NCBI GenBank assembly: GCA_963792785.1
Contig: CAWBXO010000001.1
Coordinates: 496,001-560,000, forward strand
Direction of reading: 5' to 3'
Length of the DNA: 64,000 bases
DNA from: CAWIMX01 sp963792785
GTDB lineage: Bacteria; Acidobacteriota; Vicinamibacteria; Vicinamibacterales; CAVVIG01
Made by a program: the position numbers and the translations under genes. Numbering within the stretch: position 1 is the first letter of the stretch; each line of letters starts with the position of its first letter. This document shows, piece by piece, positions 19,464-29,165 of the stretch. Below the pieces are notes generated by a model, which worked only from the letters and a program-made list of their open reading frames with translations, did not search any database and was not told where the DNA came from.

Positions 19464-20622
19464 CGCCGTGCGCCGCGGGCGCCCGCCAATACCGCAGCGC
19501 AATCGCCGCGGTGAGCCCCTGTACGGCCAGCACCAGCGCGACGCAGGCCGGCCAGCCGCCGGCCGTCCACACGAACGCCGGCAGCGTCCCCCCGAGACTC
19601 CCGCCGACGTAGTAGGCCGTCGAATACAGCCCCACGGCCAGTCCGCGATCGGTCTTGGTCACGAAGCCGACATGGCTGCTCGCCGTCGCCTGCGCCACGA
19701 AGACGCCCGACGCCACGAAGCCGAGTCCCGCGACGACGACCGGCGTCGAGGCGACCAGGGTGAGGGCCGCGCCCGTGGCTCCGAGCGCCATCGCGATCGC
19801 GATCCCTGCGCGATGGCCGTTCGTGTCGATCCATCGCCCCGCCAGCGGCGTGATCACGGCGCCGACCAGGTACACCGAGAAGATCCAGCCGAGCTGCGCC
19901 GTCGACAGGCCGAAGGGCGGGTCGGCGAGCAGGAACGTCACGTAGGTGAACATCGCGATCTGCGCGAACAGCACGCAGAAGCCCACCGCATAGGTGGCGC
20001 GCAGGCGCGGATTGCGCAGATGCGGACCAAGGGCGCCCCACCCCGGCGCCGGCGCCTCGTGGCCGCGTGGCCCATCCGCGGGCAGGAGCGCCCACATCGC
20101 CAACGTTGCCGCGAGGTTGGTCGCGGCCAGCACCAGAAACGCGGTCTGCCAGCTCGCGGCAGCGGCGACCAGCGCGACAATGGCGCGGCCGGAGAAGCCG
20201 CCCACGACGGTGCCGCTCACGTACGCCGACGTCGCGGCCGCGGTTTTCGCGGGATCCCACACGTCGTGCACGTAGGCGATGATCCCGGCGAAGACGCCCG
20301 GCGTCGCCAGCCCCTGGACGAAGCGCCAGGCCACGAGGGTGCGGAGGTCCGATGCCGTGGCCGCGAGCGCCGTCGCTATCGTCAACGCCGCAGCCGACGT
20401 GACGATGACGCGCTTGCGGCCGAGGCGGTCGCCGAGGCGGCCGGCCATGGGCGCGGCGATCGCGACGGCCATGGTCGGCGCCGTGATGGTGAGGCTCACG
20501 CCGGCATGCGACGCGTGAAACACGCGCGTCAGCATCGGCAGCAGCGGCTGTGTGGCGTAGAGGTCGAGGAACGCCGTGAAGCCGGCCAGCACCACCGGGA
20601 AGGCGCGCGGGCGCGGCGTCAT
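19435..20622 (-). CDS. MFS transporter, DHA1-like exporter
   Basis: The 395-residue protein shows about twelve hydrophobic segments. The major-facilitator loop GRLGDRLGRKRVIV lies between helices 2 and 3, and WRFVQGLATPGVFAGIIAYV matches the helix 4 region of drug/sugar exporters of the YnfM/AraJ kind. The N terminus is MTPRPRAFPVVLAGFTAFLD with no signal peptide. The substrate cannot be predicted. The start at 20622 is 10 bp downstream of the CDGSH gene end, so the two genes probably form a transcription unit after rho. Its 3' end overlaps the hydrolase gene on the other strand. Confidence 0.87.
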   Translation of the reverse strand: MTPRPRAFPVVLAGFTAFLDLYATQPLLPMLTRVFHASHAGVSLTITAPTMAVAIAAPMAGRLGDRLGRKRVIVTSAAALTIATALAATASDLRTLVAWRFVQGLATPGVFAGIIAYVHDVWDPAKTAAATSAYVSGTVVGGFSGRAIVALVAAAASWQTAFLVLAATNLAATLAMWALLPADGPRGHEAPAPGWGALGPHLRNPRLRATYAVGFCVLFAQIAMFTYVTFLLADPPFGLSTAQLGWIFSVYLVGAVITPLAGRWIDTNGHRAGIAIAMALGATGAALTLVASTPVVVAGLGFVASGVFVAQATASSHVGFVTKTDRGLAVGLYSTAYYVGGSLGGTLPAFVWTAGGWPACVALVLAVQGLTAAIALRYWRAPAAHGVTSAPAATS

Positions 20623-20632
20623 GTGAGGCGCG

Positions 20633-20872
20633 CTACAGCGACGACTCGGTCGGCGGAGGCAGCGGGGCCTGCGGCGCGGCGGGGTCGCCGCCCTGGAAGC
20701 CGATCGCGCGGTGCGTGCCGTCGCAGAACGGCTTCTTCGATGAGTGCCCGCAGCGGCACAGCACGAAGGGCCGCTTCGGGATCTGGTACTCCTGCCCGTT
20801 CCAGTCGACGACCTTCACGTCGTCGCCGTCGACGAGGAGCGGGCCGTTCTGCCTGACCGTGATCGTGGCCAA
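20633..20872 (-). CDS. CDGSH iron-sulfur domain protein
   Basis: The 79-residue protein contains LCRCGHSSKKPFCDGTHR, the CDGSH signature with three Cys and one His ligand for a redox-active 2Fe-2S cluster. A short N-terminal segment (GPLLVDGDDVKVVDWNGQEY) typical of bacterial single-CDGSH proteins precedes it, and a Pro-rich tail follows. Family members bind labile 2Fe-2S clusters and are implicated in redox sensing or electron transfer. It starts 4 bp after the rho stop codon, so cotranscription with rho is likely, but a shared function is not evident. Confidence 0.92.
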   Translation of the reverse strand: MATITVRQNGPLLVDGDDVKVVDWNGQEYQIPKRPFVLCRCGHSSKKPFCDGTHRAIGFQGGDPAAPQAPLPPPTESSL

Positions 20873-20876
20873 TCTG

Positions 20877-22277
<1,401 letters not shown>

Positions 22278-22283
22278 GGCTCC

Positions 22284-23501
22284 TTACACCGCGCCCGCGG
22301 GCGCGCCGGTCACGGCGTGCGCGCGGACGAAATCGACGATGCGCCGGCTGCCTTCACGCAGCAGCTCGAGCGATGTCGCGTACGAGAGACGAATGAACCC
22401 GGGCGCTTCGAACGCCTCGCCCGGCGTGACCGCGACGCGGGCCTCCTCGAGCAGCGCCGCCGCGAACGCGGCCGACGAGGGCAGCCCGTGCGCCGACAGC
22501 GCGGCCCGGACGTCGACGAAGAGATAGAACGCGCCCGCCGGCCGCCCCGCGCGAAGGCGCGGATCCGCCGTGAGCCAGTCGTGGAGGCGGTCCCGGCGGT
22601 GGCGATACTCGTCGAGCATCACGCGCACGGGCTCCTGCGATCCGGTGAGCGCCGCGATCACGGCCTTCTGGGTGATCGCGTTCACGTTCGAGGTGCTGTG
22701 GCTCTGCACGGCGGCAGTCGCCGCGATCACGCGCTCGGGACCGATCGCCCACCCACAGCGCCACCCGGTCATGGCGTACGCCTTCGAGGCCGACCCGCAC
22801 ACCACCGCGAGGTCGCGGCACCGCTCGGCCACCACGCCCGGCAGGTTGTGCGGCACCGCGTCGTAGATCAGCTGCTCGTAGCAGAGATCCAGCACGATCC
22901 AGATGCCGTCGCGCGCCGCGCGATCGGCGAGGAGCGCGAGCTCGCCCTCCCCCATCAGCGCGCCGGTGGGGTTGCAGGGCGAGTTGATGATGATCCCGCG
23001 CGTCCGCGGCGTGATCGCCTGGATCAATCCCCTGGCGCGGATGGCGAAGCCGTCGGCCTCGTCCGTCGGCACGAGCACCGGTGTGGCCTCGGCGAACTTG
23101 ACCTGCTCGACCAGCGTCGGCCAGCACGGCGTGTGGATGATGACCTCGTCACCGGGCCCGAAGAGCGCCAGCGCCGTGTTGAACAGCGCCTGCTTGCCCC
23201 CCGCGCTCGCAATGACTTCGCGCTCCGAGTACGACACGCCGTAATCGATCCGGTACCGATCCGCGATCGCGCGCCGCAGGTCGACGATGCCGGGGTTCGG
23301 GGTGTAGCGGGTGAAGTTCTCGTCGAGGGCGGCCTTGGCGGCCGCCTTCACCGCGTCGGGGGTCGGAAAGTCTGGCTCGCCGGCGCCGAAGTCGATCACC
23401 TCGACCCCGTCGCGCCGCATCGCGTCCACGGCCGACGTGACCTGCATGGTCGGCGACGACGCAATGCGGGAAATCCTCGCCGCCAGTTCAGGCTTTGCCA
23501 C
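22284..23501 (-). CDS. Class I/II pyridoxal-phosphate aminotransferase, aspartate aminotransferase-like
   Basis: The 405-residue protein shows the fold-type I aminotransferase pattern: VIDFGAGEPDFPTPDAVK, NPGIVDLRRAIADRY, NSPCNPTGALMGEGELALLA and the PLP-lysine motif SASKAYAMTGWRCGWAIGP with Lys near residue 240. The conserved C-terminal FIRLSYATS carries the substrate-carboxylate arginine. This is most like subgroup I-beta/gamma aspartate or aromatic aminotransferases, which also accept prephenate in some bacteria. That would complement the tyrA pathway elsewhere in the window, but this is speculation. Its start overlaps coaD by 14 bp. Confidence 0.9.
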   Translation of the reverse strand: MAKPELAARISRIASSPTMQVTSAVDAMRRDGVEVIDFGAGEPDFPTPDAVKAAAKAALDENFTRYTPNPGIVDLRRAIADRYRIDYGVSYSEREVIASAGGKQALFNTALALFGPGDEVIIHTPCWPTLVEQVKFAEATPVLVPTDEADGFAIRARGLIQAITPRTRGIIINSPCNPTGALMGEGELALLADRAARDGIWIVLDLCYEQLIYDAVPHNLPGVVAERCRDLAVVCGSASKAYAMTGWRCGWAIGPERVIAATAAVQSHSTSNVNAITQKAVIAALTGSQEPVRVMLDEYRHRRDRLHDWLTADPRLRAGRPAGAFYLFVDVRAALSAHGLPSSAAFAAALLEEARVAVTPGEAFEAPGFIRLSYATSLELLREGSRRIVDFVRAHAVTGAPAGAV

Positions 23502-23973
23502 GTTTCTCCCGAAGCCGCGCCTCGACGATGTCGGGGACGAGCCCGTGCACCTGTCCGCCGAGGGCGAAGACTTCCTTGATCAGCCGCGAGCTCGTGTAGG
23601 TGTACTGCTCGGCCGGCATCATGAAGATGGTGTCGATGCGGCCGTTGAGCCGCTGGTTCATCAGCGCCATCTGAAACTCGTACTCGAAGTCCGACACGGC
23701 GCGCAGCCCGCGGACGATCACCTGCGCCTTCCGCCGCTCGACGTAGTCCACGAGCAGCCCGTCGAACGTGTCGATTTCGACGTTCGCGCGGCCGGCGAAA
23801 ACCTCGCGCGCGATCGCCACGCGCTCGTCCATCGTGAACAACGGCTGCTTCTCGGCGTTGACCAGAATCGCGACGATGATGCGGTCGAACAGCCGCGCGC
23901 CGCGCGTGATGATGTCCACGTGGCCGTTTGTCAGCGGATCGAACGATCCCGGAAAGACGGCTAAAGTCGGCAT
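23488..23973 (-). CDS. coaD: Phosphopantetheine adenylyltransferase
   Basis: At 161 residues the protein has normal CoaD length. It begins MPTLAVFPGSFDPLTNGHVD, containing the nucleotidyltransferase T/HxGH motif, and ends with the second signature YTYTSSRLIKEVFALGG. CoaD transfers AMP to 4'-phosphopantetheine, the penultimate step of coenzyme A synthesis. The ATG at 23973 is chosen because the residues match the family N terminus exactly. It overlaps the end of rsmD by 13 bp, the classic rsmD-coaD pairing seen in many bacteria. Confidence 0.96.
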   Translation of the reverse strand: MPTLAVFPGSFDPLTNGHVDIITRGARLFDRIIVAILVNAEKQPLFTMDERVAIAREVFAGRANVEIDTFDGLLVDYVERRKAQVIVRGLRAVSDFEYEFQMALMNQRLNGRIDTIFMMPAEQYTYTSSRLIKEVFALGGQVHGLVPDIVEARLREKRGKA

Positions 23974-24560
23974 GTATAGAAGGAGAGCGCCGAATCGCCC
24001 GCTGTTACCACGCGCGTGCGGACGAGCCGACCGGCCGCCTCGGGCGCCCCTGTGGCCGATGAGCGGCGCGCGTGTTCCAGCACAACGAGGCCATGGGGTG
24101 CGATCACCTCTCCGGTGGCGGCGAGGATTGCCGCGAGGCTTTCGGCTGCCTTCCCGGCCGTCCGCGCGGGCGGCCGTTCGTAGGGCGGATCGAGCAGGAC
24201 CAGGTCGACCCCGGCCTCCGCCTCGCCCGCGCGCGCCGGCCAATCGGCCGCCGCACGCTCGAAACTCGAACGAATCATAGCATAGCCCTCGCGAATCCCG
24301 CAGGCGGCGAGGTTGGCCTCGATCAGCGCCTGGGCCCGGCGGTCCTGCTCCACGAACGTCACGTGCGACGCGCCCCGGCTGATCGCCTCGATCCCCACGG
24401 CCCCCGTCCCGGCGTAGCCGTCGACGACCCGCGCGCCCTCGACCCGGGCGCCGAGGATGTTGAACAGCGTCTCGCGCAGCCGATCGGAGGTCGGCCGCAG
24501 CCCGTCCCACGTCGGCGGTTTCAGGCGACGGCCCTTGAGCGCGCCCGCGATGATGCGCAT
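23961..24560 (-). CDS. rsmD: 16S rRNA (guanine(966)-N(2))-methyltransferase RsmD
   Basis: The protein of 199 residues begins MRIIAGALKGRRLKPP and has the RsmD motifs: RPTSDRLRETLFNIL, the SAM-binding DGYAGTGAVGIEAISRGA and the catalytic VLLDPPYERP (DPPY). RsmD methylates G966 in the 30S head. The ATG at 24560 shares a base with the recG stop (TGATG), and the 3' end overlaps coaD, so recG-rsmD-coaD is a tightly coupled unit. A long upstream extension of the same frame across recG is not coding. Confidence 0.95.
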   Translation of the reverse strand: MRIIAGALKGRRLKPPTWDGLRPTSDRLRETLFNILGARVEGARVVDGYAGTGAVGIEAISRGASHVTFVEQDRRAQALIEANLAACGIREGYAMIRSSFERAAADWPARAGEAEAGVDLVLLDPPYERPPARTAGKAAESLAAILAATGEVIAPHGLVVLEHARRSSATGAPEAAGRLVRTRVVTAGDSALSFYTCRL

Positions 24561-26668
24561 CAGCCGACCTCGATCAGCTTGAAGCGCGCTTCCCAGGTCG
24601 CCATCAACCGCGCCAGCTCCGCAGCCGGCGGCGCCGACGCCGCGAACCACCGCGCGGCCTCCAGGCGCGCCCGCTCGACGATCTCGCGGTCGCGCATCAG
24701 ATCGATCACGCGAAAGGTGGGCAGGCCCGCCTGGCGCGTGCCGAAGAAGTCGCCCGGGCCCCGCAGCGCCAGATCCCGCTCCGCGATCTCGAAACCGTCG
24801 GTCGTCGCGGTCATCGCCTGCAGCCGCGCGCGGGCTTCGTCCGACAGCGGCGCCTGATACAGGAGGCCGCACCACGCCTGCTCGGGGCCGCGCCCCACCC
24901 GGCCGCGCAGCTGGTGGAGCTGCGAGAGGCCGAACCGCTCCGCGTGCTCGACGAGCATCACCGTCGCGTTCGGCACGTCCACACCCACCTCGACGACGGT
25001 CGTCGAGACGAGGACATCCAGCTCGCCCGCGGCGAAGGCCCCCATGACGCGATCCTTCGCCGCCGCTTTCATCCGGCCGTGCAGCAGGCCGACGCGATAC
25101 TCGGGGAACACCTCCTGCGCGAGGTGATCGGCCATCTCCGTGGCCGCGCGCAGCGCGATCTTCTCCGATTCCTCCACGAGCGGATAGATCACGTACGCCT
25201 GGCGGCCCGCCTCGAACTCGCGGCGCATCATCGCGTACACATCGTCGCGCCGGCTCTCGGGCTTCGCGATCGTGCGGATGGGCAGGCGGCCGGGCGGCAG
25301 GCCGCGGATCGCGGACGTGTCCAGATCGCCGTAGACGGTGAGCGCGAGCGTGCGCGGGATCGGCGTGGCGGTCATCACCAGGACGTCGGGATGCAGCCCC
25401 TTCTCGCGGAGCGTCGCCCGCTGCAGCACGCCGAACCGGTGCTGCTCGTCGATGACGACGAACCCCAGCGCGTGGAACGCCACGCCGGCCTCGACGAGCG
25501 CGTGGGTGCCGATCACGAGGTGCACGGCGCCGCTCGCGACCTCAGTGAGCAGCGCCCGCCGCGCCTTGCTCTGCCCGCCCGTGACGAGGCCGACCCGGAT
25601 GCGGGAGTTCGCCAGCAGGCGCGAGATGTTCCGGTAGTGCTGCTCCGCGAGGATCTCGGTCGGGGCCATGAAGGCCGCCTGGAGCCCGTTCTCCATCGCC
25701 ACCAGCGCGGCAATCAGCGCGACGATCGTCTTGCCGGCGCCGACGTCTCCCTGCAGCAGGCGGTTCATCGGAAACGGCCGCTGCATGTCGTCGACGATTT
25801 CCTTCAGCGCCTGCTTCTGCCCGTCGGTGAGCCGGAACGGCAGCACCTGCCGCGCCGCCTCGCGGATCCGATCGTCCACACGGACGACGACGGGCTTGCG
25901 CTCCGACTCGGCGAGGTGGCGCCGCGCCAGCACGCCGAGGTGAAACTGAAAGGCCTCCTCCACGATCAGGCGCCGCTGGGCGGGCGTGGCGAACGCGTTC
26001 AGCGCCTCGAGCGGGGCGTCCGCCGCCGGAAAGTGCGTGGCCACGAGCGCCTCGCGCCGCGGCGGCAGCGACAGGCCCTCGCGGATCGACGCGGGCAGCG
26101 GGTCCGGCAGGTCCGGCGGCAGGTGCTGCAGCGCGTCGTAGACGAGCCGGCGCTGGATCTTGGGCGTCACCGCGCCGGCCTTCTCGTACACCGGCACGAT
26201 CCGGCCCGTATGAATCGTCTCGGCCTCGTCGTCGTCGACGAGTTCGTACTGCGGGTTCGTGAGCTGGAGGCCGCCCGTCCCGCGCAACTCGACGGCGCCG
26301 AACAGGACCACCTGCTGCCCGGCGGCGAACACGTCGCGCAGGAACGGCTGGTTCAGCCACGTCGCGCGCACGGCGCCGGTCGGGTCGCCGACGAGCGCCT
26401 CGAAGATCTTGAAGCCGGGGCGGCGGGTCGCGCGCAGCCCGCAGCTCAGGACCTTGCCCGCGATCGTCGCCGCCTCGCCCGGCTTGAGCGAGGCGATGGG
26501 CCGCAGGTGGCCGCGGTCCTCGTAGCGCAGCGGGAACCGGTGCAGGAGGTCGTCGACGGTGTGCAGGCCGGCGTGCGCGAGGTCGGCGGCGCGGCGTGGC
26601 CCGACGCCCTTCAGGAACTGGAGCGGCGTCGCGAGGATGTCGGTGGCGGGTTCCGCGCCTCGGCTCAC
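24560..26668 (-). CDS. recG: ATP-dependent DNA helicase RecG
   Basis: From the GTG at 26668 the protein has 702 residues. It contains the wedge/OB domain (FLKGVGPRRAADLAHAG, LRPIASLKPGEAATIAGKV), Walker A LLQGDVGAGKTIVALIAAL near residue 306, the DEQH box FVVIDEQHRFGVLQR near 404, TATPIPRTLALTVYGDLD, the C-terminal helicase motif VEVGVDVPNATVMLVEHAER and QLRGRVGRG. RecG remodels stalled replication forks and branched DNA. GTG is favoured because it overlaps the preceding stop (GTGA) and matches the RecG N terminus. The upstream in-frame extension to 27733 is a shadow. Confidence 0.96.
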   Translation of the reverse strand: MSRGAEPATDILATPLQFLKGVGPRRAADLAHAGLHTVDDLLHRFPLRYEDRGHLRPIASLKPGEAATIAGKVLSCGLRATRRPGFKIFEALVGDPTGAVRATWLNQPFLRDVFAAGQQVVLFGAVELRGTGGLQLTNPQYELVDDDEAETIHTGRIVPVYEKAGAVTPKIQRRLVYDALQHLPPDLPDPLPASIREGLSLPPRREALVATHFPAADAPLEALNAFATPAQRRLIVEEAFQFHLGVLARRHLAESERKPVVVRVDDRIREAARQVLPFRLTDGQKQALKEIVDDMQRPFPMNRLLQGDVGAGKTIVALIAALVAMENGLQAAFMAPTEILAEQHYRNISRLLANSRIRVGLVTGGQSKARRALLTEVASGAVHLVIGTHALVEAGVAFHALGFVVIDEQHRFGVLQRATLREKGLHPDVLVMTATPIPRTLALTVYGDLDTSAIRGLPPGRLPIRTIAKPESRRDDVYAMMRREFEAGRQAYVIYPLVEESEKIALRAATEMADHLAQEVFPEYRVGLLHGRMKAAAKDRVMGAFAAGELDVLVSTTVVEVGVDVPNATVMLVEHAERFGLSQLHQLRGRVGRGPEQAWCGLLYQAPLSDEARARLQAMTATTDGFEIAERDLALRGPGDFFGTRQAGLPTFRVIDLMRDREIVERARLEAARWFAASAPPAAELARLMATWEARFKLIEVG

Positions 26669-27258
26669 TGCACGATTATCGCCCGACCCTGTTCCACCGC
26701 GATCGACTGAATGCCCGCCGGCATCGTCACCGCGTCGTCCAGGCTGAGGCCGTCGGGGTTCTCGGGCGTGCGTGAGTAGTAGCTCAGGACGTATTGCAGG
26801 AGCGTCTTCGGGAGCGGCAGCGCGCCGGCGGCCGCCGACTCGAACGCGAAGCGGCCGACGCCGTCCTGCACGGTGACGGTGCCGGTGGCCGTGACCGGCA
26901 CGCGGCCGCGGAGATACGTGACCGGATCGAACAGGCTGGTCGCATGCCGGTCCTGACGCACGGCATCGAGATCGACCACGGCCCGCCCGGTGACGCGGCC
27001 GCCGCCAAGGATCCGGATCGACGGCTCCACGACGCCGGTCGGGAGCCTCCCGTCCATCGCGTACGCGAGATAGCCGTTCACTTCGCGCTCGCTGACCTCG
27101 GTGCGGAGCGCCGGCGGATCGTCCGCCTCGGCGTGGGCGAGCATGCGATTGATCTTGAGCTGGAGGGCGTCGGCGTCCGCCCGGGCGAGCGGCCCCTGCG
27201 CGACGAGGGTCGTGATGGCGAGGGCGGCGAGCGCCGGGCCGAACAGCATCCGCCGCAT
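26665..27258 (-). CDS. Secreted protein of unknown function
   Basis: I do not recognise this 197-residue protein with certainty. It starts MRRMLFGPALAALAITTLVA, a signal peptide probably cleaved near LARADA. The mature part contains ALQLKINRMLAHAEADDPPA, SEREVNGYLAYAM, an ILGGGRVTGRAVVDLDAV strand-rich region and a VTATGTVTVQDGVGRFAFES segment. The alternation of short beta strands with VTGRAVVDLD/GTVTVQDG recalls LmeA/DUF2993-like lipid-binding folds, a weak resemblance only. It overlaps the recG start by 4 nt, so it is cotranscribed with recG; it follows the Spy-like protein gene after 9 bp. Confidence 0.7.
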   Translation of the reverse strand: MRRMLFGPALAALAITTLVAQGPLARADADALQLKINRMLAHAEADDPPALRTEVSEREVNGYLAYAMDGRLPTGVVEPSIRILGGGRVTGRAVVDLDAVRQDRHATSLFDPVTYLRGRVPVTATGTVTVQDGVGRFAFESAAAGALPLPKTLLQYVLSYYSRTPENPDGLSLDDAVTMPAGIQSIAVEQGRAIIVQ

Positions 27259-27267
27259 GCGTCGAGT

Positions 27268-27795
27268 TTACTGCGGCGGGACCTGCCGGCGATTGGCCTG
27301 GCGCGCGCGCATGAGCAGGTCGACCTTCTGCCGCTCCATCTGCTCCTCGAAGAGCCGGAACCGCGCCTGCTGCCGCACCGTCAGCACCTCGTCGATCTTC
27401 CCGTAGGCCTCGTGCTCGGCGTTCGCCGTGCGCTGATCCAGCGCGTCGAGTTCGCGCAGCCGGTCGCGCACCTGCCCCTCGTCCACCGCATCCCCCGTGG
27501 TGAGGCGCCGGAGATCGTTGAGACGGCGCGCGCGCTCGGTGAGCGCCCGCTGGCGGATGTCCTGGAGGACCTTGAAGCGGGCGAGAAACTGCGGGTAGTG
27601 CGCGTCGTCGATCTCCAGCTGATCCTGCGCCTGAATCAGGGCGTAGGCGTCGAACATCTGCTGCAGCTCGGCGGGCGACGTGCCGCCGGGGCCACCCTGA
27701 CGCCCCGGCCGCTGTGCCGGCCCCTGCGCCCACGCGGGTGCGGCGCCGAGCATCAGCACCGCCGACACGACTGCCGCCACGCTCTTGAGGCTCAC
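27268..27795 (-). CDS. Periplasmic Spy/CpxP-like protein
   Basis: The 175-residue protein has a signal peptide (MSLKSVAAVVSAVLMLGAAP to AWAQ), a Gly/Pro/Arg-rich linker and a long alpha-helical, charged region (FLARFKVLQDIRQRALTERA, RQQARFRLFEEQMERQKVDL). Helical periplasmic proteins with VLTVRQQARFRLFEE, a variant of the LTxxQ signature, belong to the Spy/CpxP/zinc-resistance class of stress-induced chaperones or sensors. It is the third gene of an ECF sigma, anti-sigma, Spy-like set and is a likely target or feedback sensor of that system (inference). Confidence 0.78.
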   Translation of the reverse strand: MSLKSVAAVVSAVLMLGAAPAWAQGPAQRPGRQGGPGGTSPAELQQMFDAYALIQAQDQLEIDDAHYPQFLARFKVLQDIRQRALTERARRLNDLRRLTTGDAVDEGQVRDRLRELDALDQRTANAEHEAYGKIDEVLTVRQQARFRLFEEQMERQKVDLLMRARQANRRQVPPQ

Positions 27796-27826
27796 GATGG
27801 TCCTTCCAGTCTATCGTGCTCTTGCG

Positions 27827-28495
27827 CTACGCGCCGGCCTGACCGATCGCGTCCGACAACAACCGCGCGAGCTCCACGCGCTCGTCCGGCGTGAGCTGAT
27901 CGATCGCGACGCTCGCGCCGCCCGCGACCGGCGCGAGACCCGCTTCGCTGAAGTCGTCCCAGTCGAGCCCGGTCGCGAGATCGACGACGAGGGCGAGCTG
28001 CGCATCGTCGTCCGGCGTCGCGATCGCCGGCGCGGATGACTCCACCACCTGACCGACCCGACCCACCCGACCCACCTGACCCACCTGGCCTACCCGACCC
28101 ACCTGACCTACCCGCCCCACCTGCCCTACCCGCCCCACCTGCCCTACCCGCCCCACCTGACCTGCCAGCCCCACCAGGATCACGAGCACCGCGGCCACGC
28201 CGGCGGGCACGGCCCACCAGTCGCCCGCCGGGAGCAGCCAGTGCCGCCAGCCCGCGCCGCGGCGACGGTTGGTGTCGATCGCCTCGCGCACGTCCCTCGA
28301 CAACTGCGGCCAGAACGCGGCGGGCGGCTCGGGCACCTCGACGCCCGCCGCCGCGGCCATCGTCGTTTCGAGCTCCTCGAGGCGTCCGCGGCACACGGCG
28401 CAGTCGGCGAGGTGCGCGTCGGGCGCCGCGCCAGCACCCGCTTCAGGTCCCGCCTCCAGGCGATCGATCAGTTCCCCGGTGGTGAGGTGTCCCAT
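27827..28495 (-). CDS. Zinc-finger anti-sigma factor with tripeptide repeat after the membrane helix
   Basis: The 222-residue protein starts MGHLTTGELIDRLEAG and has the ZAS-type ligand motif HLADCAVC (H-x3-C-x2-C) near residue 28, a cytosolic helix and a membrane segment (WWAVPAGVAAVLVILVGLAG). Immediately after the helix comes an array of about a dozen tripeptides GQV/GRV, from roughly residue 112 to 150, then an acidic extracytoplasmic tail with LDWDDFSEAGLAPV. The family holds its ECF sigma factor inactive at the membrane. The sigma gene lies directly upstream (5 bp). The repeat is encoded by a 9-bp minisatellite, so its length may vary between strains. Confidence 0.85.
   Translation of the reverse strand: MGHLTTGELIDRLEAGPEAGAGAAPDAHLADCAVCRGRLEELETTMAAAAGVEVPEPPAAFWPQLSRDVREAIDTNRRRGAGWRHWLLPAGDWWAVPAGVAAVLVILVGLAGQVGRVGQVGRVGQVGRVGQVGRVGQVGQVGRVGRVGQVVESSAPAIATPDDDAQLALVVDLATGLDWDDFSEAGLAPVAGGASVAIDQLTPDERVELARLLSDAIGQAGA
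28045..28176. repeat. Coding 9-bp minisatellite in the anti-sigma gene
   Basis: About fourteen 9-bp units alternate between CCCACCTGA/C and CCTACCCGC/A on the plus strand, encoding GQV and GRV on the minus strand. Pairs of units make an 18-bp higher-order period. Each unit is a multiple of three, so gain or loss of units keeps the frame. Confidence 0.85.
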
Positions 28496-28500
28496 GTGCC

Positions 28501-29073
28501 TCAGAGCGCCACGTCGCCGAGCAGCCGCTTGAGGCTGCCGAGCGCGTGGCAGAAGTTGGCCTTCACCGCGCCCACGGTGCTGCCGAGGATGTCGGCAATC
28601 TCCTGGTGCGAGAGGTCGTGGTACATCCGCAGAATGAGGGTCGCGCGCTGCTTCTCGGGCAGCCGCGCGATCGCCGCCCGCACGCGCACGGCGCGCTCGG
28701 CGCGGAGCAGGCGCTCGGTCGGCGTCTCGCTGCGCGTGTCGACGTGCCGCGCCTCGTCGATCGGCTCGGTCGGGCGCGAGAGCGGCGCGCGCGAGCTCTT
28801 GCGATTCAGGCAGACGTTCACGCCGATGCGATAGAGCCAGGTGCCGATCGACGACTGCCCACGGAACCGCTCGAGACCACGGAAGGCGCGCAGGAACACG
28901 TCCTGCGAGAGGTCGCTCGCGTCCTCGTGGTTGCCGGTGAAGCGATAGCAGAGCTGGTAAATCGACCGGCGATGGCGCTCGACCACGAGATCGAACGCAC
29001 CGGGACGGCCCGCGACGCAGGCGGCGACGAGCGCAGGTTCCTCGAGCTCGGCCAGCGGCCGGCCATCCACCAC
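28501..29073 (-). CDS. ECF-type RNA polymerase sigma factor
   Basis: The protein has region 2 (FDLVVERHRRSIYQLCYRFT, NHEDASDLSQDVFLRAFRGL, SIGTWLYRIGVNVCLNRKS) and region 4 (RAAIARLPEKQRATLILRMY, LSHQEIADILGSTVGAVKAN). This is an RpoE-like extracytoplasmic-function sigma. The start is uncertain: ATG 29130 lies 7 nt from a probable -10, which would make the mRNA leaderless. I prefer GTG 29073, which has GGAAGG 5 nt upstream and gives 190 residues. The anti-sigma gene follows after 5 bp, then the Spy-like gene. The likely promoter at 29138-29165 is recognised by the sigma itself (inference). Confidence 0.9.
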   Translation of the reverse strand: MVDGRPLAELEEPALVAACVAGRPGAFDLVVERHRRSIYQLCYRFTGNHEDASDLSQDVFLRAFRGLERFRGQSSIGTWLYRIGVNVCLNRKSSRAPLSRPTEPIDEARHVDTRSETPTERLLRAERAVRVRAAIARLPEKQRATLILRMYHDLSHQEIADILGSTVGAVKANFCHALGSLKRLLGDVAL

Positions 29074-29137
29074 CGTCACCTTCCAGTCTGCGCGTCGCGC
29101 CCCGGGCAGCGCGAATGTCAGTGCCGGCATCACTGCC

Positions 29138-29165
29138 TTAGACCCCCAGGCCCCGGGGAAGTTAC
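29138..29165 (-). promoter_or_regulatory. ECF-type promoter of the first sigma gene
   Basis: On the minus strand GTAACTT (29165-29159), 16 bp, then TCTAA (29142-29138) match the RpoE-class pattern GGAACTT-N16-TCTRA with one -35 mismatch. The -35 box overlaps the pfkB stop codon. A matching promoter stands before the second ECF sigma gene at 58741-58768. Confidence 0.6.

Noticed and set aside
24560..27733. RecG with a 355-residue N-terminal extension
   Set aside because: The extra part covers two other coding genes and is Arg/Pro/Gly-rich; a GTG with a GTGA overlap fits the real RecG start.
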